Below, in pieces: positions 31,048 to 37,295 of a stretch of 37,295 nucleotides of DNA. The stretch spans positions 1 through 37,295 of the forward strand of contig JANQTK010000252.1 of the NCBI GenBank assembly GCA_030731695.1. Reading direction: 5' to 3'. The DNA is from Polaribacter sp. (GTDB taxonomy: Bacteria > Bacteroidota > Bacteroidia > Flavobacteriales > Flavobacteriaceae). The notes below the pieces were generated by a model. That model was given only the letters and a program-made list of their open reading frames with translations. It did no database searches and was not told where the DNA came from. The position numbers and the translations under genes were made by a program. The first letter of the stretch is position 1. Each line of letters begins with the position of its first letter.

Positions 31048-33429
31048 TTAAATGTGATTTTTTGATAAAAATTGAAATTTGAATATTGATTTTAATTTTT
31101 TTCTGATTTTTGTTCGCTTTTTAGGCAAGTCACCTAAAACAGATTCTATTTCGTTAATATGAACTCCGTTTATAATTAAATTAATTTTTGATGCACAAGT
31201 TTCAATTAAATTTTTAGTTGCAGATTTATCAGCATCAGACCAAATTCTATTTGAACGACAAACAAGGATGTTTAAATCAGCATTTTTAATTAATTCTATT
31301 GGATATTTATGATAGATAATTGCTGGTAATTCAATGATTACAAAATCAGGAGTATTATTGATTTCTATAGAATTTGATTTTAAAAAATCAGTATAATTTT
31401 TTGCGTCGAAGAAATTAGTATTCATCTCATAAAAACGAAACTCATCATCTGATAGATATGTTGAAATATCAGCCAAAAATGGATTTTCAAAATCAATTCT
31501 TGGGTCTTGATATCCAAAAATTTTGTGTAGAATTGGAGATTTTCGTTTATTTTTTAGGTGTTTTTGTTTTTCTTTATGGTTTAAAACAAATACTTTTTTT
31601 CCTTCTTTTTTTAATGATTTGGCAATGTTTCCAGTGATTACTGTTTTACCTTCCATACTTTGGGTACTAAAAACAACAATTGTTTTTGGTCTGTTAAGTA
31701 TTTCTTTTGTTGAAAAATATTGAATGATATTTTGAGTTATGGTTTCTATCAATCTATTTTGAATAAAGGGTAAATTGATATTTCCTGGATTAAGTAAAAT
31801 TTTAGGAATCATTCCTAATGAACTAAGTCCTATATTTTTACTAGCAATTTTGCTGTTTCTTAAAGTATCATCAAAATACTCCATAACAAAAATAATTGCC
31901 AAAGTTAATAGTCCACCTAAAAAGGCAGCTGCAATAATTAAGATGGCTCTTTTTGTTGGATTAGGAGTTAAAGGGAAAAATGGAGAATCTATAGTTTTTA
32001 AATTAGAGGACATTTCACTGTCTTGTAATTTAAGTTTTGCTAAATTTAATCCGTGAAGTATTTCTAAATAACCTTGTTCTGCAACAGAAATTTCACGTTC
32101 AAGTCTTTTCATATTCGCTCCTGCAGGCGCATATTCTGCATAAACTTCTTTAAAGTCATTATTTTGACCATTTATTACATTTATTTGCGCTTTTAATTTT
32201 TCCGATTCAACAACATTGTTTATCCAATCTGGAAGCACTTTAGATATTGGCAAGCCGTCAATAGAATTTTGATAGGTATATAATTCGTCAACACCTTTTT
32301 TGATGTCACTAATCAACACTTCAGATTGAATTTTTAGTTTGTCTAATTTTAAAATATCTTGTTGCTTATTGCTAGATTCAATTTCGGATTGTGTTAATGC
32401 AATTTTAAAATTCAAATCCCCTAAATCTCTTTTCTTTTTTAGTAGAATATTACTTTTTTCTTGAATAATTTCTTGAATTTTTATTTTTTCTTCTAATTTT
32501 TTGGTTCCTGCATTAACTCCTGCTAATTCTGCTGTAATTTTTTTGTAATTAACATCCATTTCTTCTTTTACAACGGCAACAGCTTTACTTTGTTCATAGT
32601 AATTTATGATATTAGAACTTTTGTTGAATTCGAGCAATTTGTCTTCAGCATCTTTTAAAAATCCTCGCGCTTTTTCAAGTTCATTTTCAAAATATTTTAC
32701 AACAGCATCAGATCTATTTTCTTTGATGCTTTTATAATTTATAATACAAACTTGATTATAAATAGAAAGCGTTTGCTGGCATATTCCTGGGTCATTAACA
32801 GTATAACTTAGTTTCATTAAATCACTACTATTAATTCTTTGTGCTTTTATTTCGGAAATTGCTTTTAAGGAATAATGCTTATCCTCCCCATAATTTAGCA
32901 GTTCATACACAAAATTATCACTGCCGCTTTTCATTAAGGCTTTTAAATTTGAAACTGTTTTTTCATAATTTTTCCGATTTATTTCACTTGGAAATGGCTC
33001 ATAATGATAATTATTCAATTGATCAGGATCTATGTCAGTAACATTTCCTGTGGAAACATATTTATAAATATCTTTTGGAATTTTTTTTTGAAATTCAATA
33101 AAATGCTCTTGAGAAATATATTTTGGATTTGCCTCTGGTAACATTAAGTGTTGTGCCAATAATCTTATAGCAACTTCTTCTTGAGTTTCTCTTGAATTGA
33201 TAATGTTTATCAAATTATCAAAAGCAGTATTTGTTGCTTGATAATTGAAAGTTTTATCCATTTCAATTGATGAGCCACTTGCAAGACCAGTATATAATAG
33301 AGTTTCAGAAGAATATTTAAAAGAAGGATTTGTGGTAAGTAAAATTACCAAACATCCTAAAAATATAGGAACAACAATAAGTAAAACAATGTGTTTTAAA
33401 ATTAATCTTATAAAATCAATGATAGCCAT
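31048..33429 (-). CDS. Wzc/GumC-like polysaccharide co-polymerase with degenerate kinase domain
   Basis: This 793-residue inner-membrane protein probably controls chain length and export. It has a first helix at about 12-32, a long periplasmic part with coiled coils (about 240-470), a Pro-rich segment PFFPLTPNPTKRA and a second helix (about 495-515). The cytoplasmic BY-kinase-like domain (about 560-770) is degenerate. The Walker A region reads STQSMEGKT (588-596). The Walker A' region reads VFVLNHKEK, without the Asp residues expected in LLIDxDxR. The Walker B region reads VIIELPAI, with Glu700 for Asp. The C-terminal 50 residues lack tyrosines, so the usual Tyr cluster is absent. It is probably not an active tyrosine kinase. 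It lies 4 bp after the TolC-like gene. Confidence 0.85.
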   Translation of the reverse strand: MAIIDFIRLILKHIVLLIVVPIFLGCLVILLTTNPSFKYSSETLLYTGLASGSSIEMDKTFNYQATNTAFDNLINIINSRETQEEVAIRLLAQHLMLPEANPKYISQEHFIEFQKKIPKDIYKYVSTGNVTDIDPDQLNNYHYEPFPSEINRKNYEKTVSNLKALMKSGSDNFVYELLNYGEDKHYSLKAISEIKAQRINSSDLMKLSYTVNDPGICQQTLSIYNQVCIINYKSIKENRSDAVVKYFENELEKARGFLKDAEDKLLEFNKSSNIINYYEQSKAVAVVKEEMDVNYKKITAELAGVNAGTKKLEEKIKIQEIIQEKSNILLKKKRDLGDLNFKIALTQSEIESSNKQQDILKLDKLKIQSEVLISDIKKGVDELYTYQNSIDGLPISKVLPDWINNVVESEKLKAQINVINGQNNDFKEVYAEYAPAGANMKRLEREISVAEQGYLEILHGLNLAKLKLQDSEMSSNLKTIDSPFFPLTPNPTKRAILIIAAAFLGGLLTLAIIFVMEYFDDTLRNSKIASKNIGLSSLGMIPKILLNPGNINLPFIQNRLIETITQNIIQYFSTKEILNRPKTIVVFSTQSMEGKTVITGNIAKSLKKEGKKVFVLNHKEKQKHLKNKRKSPILHKIFGYQDPRIDFENPFLADISTYLSDDEFRFYEMNTNFFDAKNYTDFLKSNSIEINNTPDFVIIELPAIIYHKYPIELIKNADLNILVCRSNRIWSDADKSATKNLIETCASKINLIINGVHINEIESVLGDLPKKRTKIRKKLKSIFKFQFLSKNHI

Positions 33430-33433
33430 GTTC

Positions 33434-34177
33434 TTATTTTTTTAGGTCAAATACAAATCCAGCTATATCTTCTAGCAATTGTTTAGCGGTTATAAAATCA
33501 GATTTTGCTATTTCATAATCTGCTTCTAAATTTGCACTCATACCAGTAATCCTTACATATTCTGATATTGGCACGATTCCATTTCTAAATTCTTTTTCAA
33601 CCATTTCCATATTCACTCTACCATCACCCAAACTTCTTGATCGTATTTGAAGTAATTTTTGTTTTAAAATTAAGTCTTGATATAACCTGATAACAGTTTG
33701 TCTTATTTCTTCTTTTGTGAAATCTGCCATACTTTTTGCTTCATCAACCTCTAATAATGCAAGCTTAATTTGATTTTTTCTGTTTAGCACATCAAAAACA
33801 GGAAACTTTAAATATACTCCTACACTGTAGTTGAATTGTCTTGAAATTGTTAAGGCAGCAGTATTTGTTGCACCATCGTCATTCATGGCAAAATTGCTTA
33901 AATTTCCATATCTAGTATCTGCTTGAATTCCAAAATTTCGAGTCCAATAAATACGTTCAGAGGCTAGTGTAGATTCTGTTACACCAATATGATTATTTCT
34001 AAATTTAAGCATTGCACTATGTTTTAAAGCAGAATCAATAACAACTTCTAAGGGCGGAAACTTAAATTCTATTCCTTTTAATGAAATATCATTTAATTCA
34101 TTGTTTTGAGCTTTTATAGTATGAAATGAAACTATAAAAAAACAAATTGAGCAAAGTAAACTAAAAGATTTGTTCAT
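33434..34177 (-). CDS. Half-size TolC-family outer-membrane protein
   Basis: This 247-residue protein has an N-terminal signal peptide (about 1-23, ending FHTIKAQ) and one outer-membrane-efflux repeat instead of two. The family features are PLEVVIDSALKHSAMLKFRN (about 42-61), a beta-strand-rich part with QFNYSVGVYLKFPVFDVLNRK (about 115-135) and long helices with DLILKQKLLQIRSRSL and NGIVPISEYVRI. Full-size TolC proteins have about 420-480 residues. It is intact, since start and stop are clean and the next gene starts 4 bp later. It may form a higher oligomer or a shortened channel. As no Wza-type protein is encoded in the window, it is a candidate export channel component. Confidence 0.8.
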   Translation of the reverse strand: MNKSFSLLCSICFFIVSFHTIKAQNNELNDISLKGIEFKFPPLEVVIDSALKHSAMLKFRNNHIGVTESTLASERIYWTRNFGIQADTRYGNLSNFAMNDDGATNTAALTISRQFNYSVGVYLKFPVFDVLNRKNQIKLALLEVDEAKSMADFTKEEIRQTVIRLYQDLILKQKLLQIRSRSLGDGRVNMEMVEKEFRNGIVPISEYVRITGMSANLEADYEIAKSDFITAKQLLEDIAGFVFDLKK

Positions 34178-34200
34178 TTTTTTTAAATAAATTTTAGAGT

Positions 34201-35406
34201 TTAAACAGTATCAGATTGAAATAATGCAGGTATTGTTCTTAAAATAAGTTTAATATCGTACCAAAAAGAGTAATTATCTCCTACAAATTGATCAGCGTAT
34301 TCATTATCTAAACGCATTCTTTCTTCTTCCGACATTTTTCCGCCTTTTCCTCTCAGTTCCACTTGCCATAAACCTGTAATTCCTGGAGGTGCTAAAAAAC
34401 GTTTTGACAAGTCATCTCCTGTCAACATTTCTGCTTCATAAACTGGCAAAGGTCTATTGCCAACAATAGACATGTCTCCTTTTAATACATTGATAAGTTG
34501 CGGAAGTTCATCAATACTTGTGTTACGAATAAATTTACCCACTTTTGTAATTCTTGGATCGTCAACAATTTTAACAAATGTAGAATTGCTTTTTGCTGCT
34601 TCGCGTTTTTGAATATTAAACCAATAATCACAAATTTGATGGGTATCAATGTACATAATTGGCGAGCATGTTTCACCTTCTGGCAATGCACTACATTTTG
34701 GACAAGGAATGTCTAATAAATTAACTTCTGATTTTACTTCTTCTTTTTTGTATTGATTTTTTTCAGCAGCTAATTTTTTTAATAATTCGTCTGATCCTGT
34801 TCGCATGGATCTAAGTTTATAAAAATCGAATGTTTTTCGTCCAACTCGTTTTGAAATGTAATAGACTTTTCCTTTTGATTCAAGTCTAATGGCTAAAATT
34901 ATTAAAAGTAAAAAAGGAGAAGCTATTAATAAAACTGTTGATGCAACTACGATATCAAAAATACGTTTCGAAAGTGGCATTTTGTAATCTTCGTCTTTAA
35001 CTTTGATTTTTGATGCGGATGTTTTACTAAAAGGTTTTTTATGAGTGCAAAGATAGCTCACTCTTTCTAAAATGTCCTTTGGATTTGAAACGGATGGCAC
35101 ATAAAAATCATCTATTTTTTTATTGAATGCTAATTTATAAATGTCAACGCTAAATTCTTTTGACAATAACACAAATGGAATAGCATCGAAATCACTTTGA
35201 GCTCTTATCCAATCATAAAGAAAAATTCCGGTATTTCCTGGTAGATAATAGTCGCAAATTATAGCATCTATTTTTTCTTGCGATTGCAGATGCTTAGTTG
35301 CTTTAATACTATTTTCTAGCCTTGTAATCGCCCAGTTTTCATTAATTTCTGAGGTAAAATAATCTGCATTATTACCAATATATAAAATGTTGCGTTTTGA
35401 GCTCAT
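34201..35406 (-). CDS. Receiver-domain fused to phosphoglycosyl transferase (initiating sugar transferase)
   Basis: The 401 residues combine a response-regulator-like receiver (about 1-120) with a monotopic polyprenyl-phosphate sugar-1-phosphate transferase (about 140-401), which loads the first sugar on undecaprenyl phosphate. The receiver keeps the phospho-acceptor position Asp52 (CDYYLPG) but has Asn12-Asn13 in place of the acidic pair and no conserved Lys (IDDFYVP). The transferase has the re-entrant hydrophobic segment at about 148-172, KRVGRKTFDFYKLRSMRTGS, the catalytic Asp299-Glu300 (TSIDELPQLINVLKGD) and GNRPLPVYEAE. An insertion at about 203-275 contains Cys235, Cys238, Cys247 and Cys259, a possible metal site. 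It lies 38 bp after the CheY-like gene. Confidence 0.88.
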   Translation of the reverse strand: MSSKRNILYIGNNADYFTSEINENWAITRLENSIKATKHLQSQEKIDAIICDYYLPGNTGIFLYDWIRAQSDFDAIPFVLLSKEFSVDIYKLAFNKKIDDFYVPSVSNPKDILERVSYLCTHKKPFSKTSASKIKVKDEDYKMPLSKRIFDIVVASTVLLIASPFLLLIILAIRLESKGKVYYISKRVGRKTFDFYKLRSMRTGSDELLKKLAAEKNQYKKEEVKSEVNLLDIPCPKCSALPEGETCSPIMYIDTHQICDYWFNIQKREAAKSNSTFVKIVDDPRITKVGKFIRNTSIDELPQLINVLKGDMSIVGNRPLPVYEAEMLTGDDLSKRFLAPPGITGLWQVELRGKGGKMSEEERMRLDNEYADQFVGDNYSFWYDIKLILRTIPALFQSDTV

Positions 35407-35444
35407 GGGGTAGTGCTATTTTAGTTGCAATTTTGTGTTTAATT

Positions 35445-35831
35445 TTACCATTCTATTGCATAATGAATTGGGTACAGGTTTTTCTTAACCAATTCTTCAA
35501 GTTCTTCAGGATTAAATGGTTTTGTAAGATAATCTTGAGCGCCAAGCCTATAACATTTGATACGTTCTTTACTTTCTGATCTTCCAGACAACATAATAAC
35601 AGGGGTATGTTTTGTAAAACCTCGTTGACGTACTTTTACTAAAAAATCATAACCATCCATATTGGGCATTTGAATATCGCTGATTACTAAATCAGGAATA
35701 TTGCCATCAAGCCATTCAAGTGCTTCAGAAGCATCATGTAATGTAACTACATCATAATCTTGAGAAAGAAAATTCTGTAATAACAAACAAATACTTATTT
35801 CGTCATCTAAGACTAATATTTTTTTCTTCAT
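35445..35831 (-). CDS. CheY-like single-domain response regulator
   Basis: This 128-residue receiver has no output domain. All expected residues are present: Asp10-Asp11 (VLDDE), phospho-acceptor Asp52 (ISDIQMPNMDG), Ser82 (IMLSGRSES) and Lys104 (YLTKPF). It should therefore be phosphorylatable. It lies 7 bp after an Hpt gene and 38 bp before the receiver-transferase fusion, so the phosphate source is probably the Hpt protein and the target the polysaccharide machinery. No histidine kinase is encoded in the window. Confidence 0.93.
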   Translation of the reverse strand: MKKKILVLDDEISICLLLQNFLSQDYDVVTLHDASEALEWLDGNIPDLVISDIQMPNMDGYDFLVKVRQRGFTKHTPVIMLSGRSESKERIKCYRLGAQDYLTKPFNPEELEELVKKNLYPIHYAIEW

Positions 35832-35838
35832 AATTATA

Positions 35839-36219
35839 TCAATTAGTTAATTTAAAATCATCTTTTAATTCAGTTACAACTTGATTTGTCATTAACTGAA
35901 GCGTTTTTATTTTTAAGTCTAATTCGGTTGAAGTAATCTCTTTTGCAATTAAAAGCTCTGTATCTATAAACTCTTTTTCCAGTTTAGCAGTTCCAAAATA
36001 GGTTAACGTAGGTTTAATTTTATGAGCTAAACTCTTAATTTTTAAAAAATCATTTTCAGTATAAGCTTGTTCAATTTCTACTATTGATTTTGAAATTTGA
36101 TCAATAAATACGTTAACCATATTTAAAATTTGAGTTTCATTTCCACGACACATCATTTCAATCATATCAAGTTTATATGACTTTTCATTTGAATGATCTA
36201 AATTTGGGGGTAGGCTCAT
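35839..36219 (-). CDS. Hpt domain phosphotransfer protein
   Basis: This 126-residue helical protein is of the histidine phosphotransfer type. The phosphorylatable His is His66 in SLAHKIKPTLTYFG (about 63-76), the expected HxxKxx-type motif followed by a hydrophobic helix. Helices at about 27-50 and 75-120 complete the four-helix bundle. It would pass phosphate between a hybrid kinase located elsewhere and the adjacent CheY-like protein. It lies 65 bp after the UDP-glucuronate decarboxylase gene and 7 bp before the CheY-like gene, in the same direction as the polysaccharide genes. Confidence 0.88.
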   Translation of the reverse strand: MSLPPNLDHSNEKSYKLDMIEMMCRGNETQILNMVNVFIDQISKSIVEIEQAYTENDFLKIKSLAHKIKPTLTYFGTAKLEKEFIDTELLIAKEITSTELDLKIKTLQLMTNQVVTELKDDFKLTN

Positions 36220-36284
36220 TAGGATAATTATTTAAGACTGAAATTTAAAATTTATTTTTAAAGCATTTGAAATAGATTTTATAA

Positions 36285-37223
36285 TCAAACAATTTTCTTG
36301 AAAAAATCAATTGTTTTTATCAATCCCTCTTCTAATTGCACTTTTGGTGACCAGTCTAATTCTTTTTTTGCAAGAGAAATGTCTGGTTGTCTTTGCATTG
36401 GATCATCTGAAGGTAATGGTTTGTATATAATTTTTGATTTAGATCCAGTAAGTTCAATTACTTTTTGAGCCAATTCTAAAATTGTAAATTCATTAGGATT
36501 ACCAACATTTACAGGACCTGTAAAACCATCTCTAGAGTTCATCAATCTAATCATTCCTTCAACTAAGTCATCTACATACTGAAAACTTCGAGTTTGATTT
36601 CCTTTTCCATAAACCGTAATATCATGATTTTGTAGTGCTTGAACAATAAAATTTGAAACTACTCTACCATCATTTGGGTGCATTTTAGGTCCGTAAGTAT
36701 TAAAAATTCGTATGATTTTAATATTTACGTTATTTTGCTTGTGATAATTAACAAACAGTGTTTCTGCAGATCGCTTTCCTTCGTCATAACATGCACGATC
36801 TCCAATCGGATTTACGTGTCCCCAATAGGTTTCTTTTTGAGGATGAACCAAAGGATCTCCATAAACTTCACTTGTTGAAGCCTGAAGTATTTTTGCTCCA
36901 ACACGTTTGGCTAGTCCTAGCATATTAACTGCACCCATCACAGATGTTTTCATCGTTTTTATGGGATTGTATTGATAATGAACTGGAGATGCAGGACACG
37001 CTAAATTATAAATTTCATCGGTTTCTATAAAAAAAGGAGAGGTAACATCGTGACGAATTAACTCAAAAAAAGGATTTTCTAAAAGATGAACTACATTTTC
37101 TTTTTGACCCGTAAAAAAATTATCTAAACAATAAACTTCATTACCTTCATTTAATAAACGTTCACATAAATGCGAACCAACAAAACCAGCTCCACCAGTT
37201 ACTAGGATTTTTTTTCTAACCAT
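36285..37223 (-). CDS. UDP-glucuronate decarboxylase (UDP-xylose synthase)
   Basis: This 312-residue extended short-chain dehydrogenase converts UDP-glucuronate to UDP-xylose with bound NAD. The Rossmann motif KILVTGGAGFVGSHLCERL (about 5-23) starts the protein and is followed by LDNFFTGQKENVVHL (about 33-47), typical of this family. The catalytic residues are Thr117-Ser118-Glu119 (STSEVYGDP) and Tyr146/Lys150 (CYDEGKRSAE). GPKMHPNDGRVVSNFIVQAL and RSFQYVDDLVEGM also match UDP-xylose synthases. The UDP-glucuronate it needs would come from the probable UDP-glucose dehydrogenase whose end lies 24 bp upstream. Confidence 0.93.
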   Translation of the reverse strand: MVRKKILVTGGAGFVGSHLCERLLNEGNEVYCLDNFFTGQKENVVHLLENPFFELIRHDVTSPFFIETDEIYNLACPASPVHYQYNPIKTMKTSVMGAVNMLGLAKRVGAKILQASTSEVYGDPLVHPQKETYWGHVNPIGDRACYDEGKRSAETLFVNYHKQNNVNIKIIRIFNTYGPKMHPNDGRVVSNFIVQALQNHDITVYGKGNQTRSFQYVDDLVEGMIRLMNSRDGFTGPVNVGNPNEFTILELAQKVIELTGSKSKIIYKPLPSDDPMQRQPDISLAKKELDWSPKVQLEEGLIKTIDFFKKIV

Positions 37224-37247
37224 TACAGTATTTATTTTTAAAATAGA

Positions 37248-37295
37248 TTATTTTTCTTCTGAAGTGTTAACACCAATACAGAAATATTCAAAGCC
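37248..37295 (-). CDS. C-terminal end of a gene running out of the window, probably UDP-glucose 6-dehydrogenase
   Basis: Only the last 15 codons are present, and TAA ends at 37248. They encode GFEYFCIGVNTSEEK, which resembles the GFxYxxIG ending of nucleotide-sugar dehydrogenases. The position 24 bp before the UDP-glucuronate decarboxylase gene fits the pathway UDP-glucose to UDP-glucuronate to UDP-xylose. The fragment is too short for certainty. One other frame is also open over this stretch but looks less protein-like. Confidence 0.45.
   Translation of the reverse strand, partial: GFEYFCIGVNTSEEK

Noticed and set aside
33434..34177. TolC-like gene as a pseudogene fragment
   Set aside because: It has a clean signal peptide, start and stop, and a 4-bp gap to the next gene. 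The missing second repeat leaves no remnant in either flank, so it reads as a genuine short form.
20623..37223. Horizontal transfer or genomic-island signs around the polysaccharide cluster
   Set aside because: No integrase, transposase, tRNA or flanking direct repeat was found. The base composition looks similar to the housekeeping part by eye.

Overview
The window is AT-rich chromosomal DNA from a member of the Bacteroidota, most probably a marine Flavobacteriaceae related to Polaribacter or Tenacibaculum. The support is short spacers, TAnnTTTG-type -7 promoter elements, few Shine-Dalgarno sites, a LruC-domain lipoprotein and typical flavobacterial protein sequences. The genus is an inference. 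No tRNA, rRNA, CRISPR array or insertion sequence was recognised.

Left part (1-12.8 kb) is mostly housekeeping. It holds a TonB-family protein; a divergent deoC followed 1 bp later by a WbpD-like hexapeptide acyltransferase; tas and pgk on the minus strand; a TspO/MBR-like membrane protein divergent from holB; riboflavin synthase divergent from pdxA; and the fatty-acid cluster DUF177-rpmF-fabH-accB-accC followed by an Lrp/AsnC regulator. Perfect hairpins with T-tracts separate most units.

Middle part (12.8-16.2 kb) holds a possible very short orphan transcription unit (promoter plus GAAA-loop terminator), a HAD phosphatase and a 694-residue DUF4114/LruC-domain lipoprotein, then a 317-bp gene-free gap.

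Right part (16.2-37.3 kb) is a continuous minus-strand array of about 20 genes with gaps of at most 70 bp and several 4-10 bp overlaps, so probably one long operon that starts outside the window. In transcription order it encodes: the end of a probable UDP-glucose dehydrogenase, UDP-glucuronate decarboxylase (UDP-xylose synthesis), an Hpt phosphotransfer protein, a CheY-like receiver, a receiver-domain/phosphoglycosyl-transferase fusion, a half-size TolC-family protein, a Wzz/Wzc-like co-polymerase with a degenerate kinase domain, a Wzx-type flippase, a Wzy/ligase-type protein, a phosphoribosyltransferase-HAD fusion, four glycosyltransferases, two acyltransferases, and at the distal end a secreted dehydrogenase module (Tat-signal small subunit, GMC flavoenzyme with a C-x5-C-x3-C cluster, two tandem membrane-anchored YVTN beta-propellers).

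Read together, the right part looks like a Wzx/Wzy-dependent exopolysaccharide locus. Nucleotide sugars (UDP-GlcA, UDP-Xyl) are made first. Chain initiation may be under phosphorelay control through the Hpt, CheY-like and receiver-PGT proteins. The repeat unit is then assembled, acylated, flipped, polymerised and exported. A periplasmic oxidoreductase is encoded in the same transcriptional direction and may act on the polymer or its sugars. The two most unusual aspects are the phosphorelay genes at the head of the array and the oxidoreductase plus beta-propeller module at its tail.
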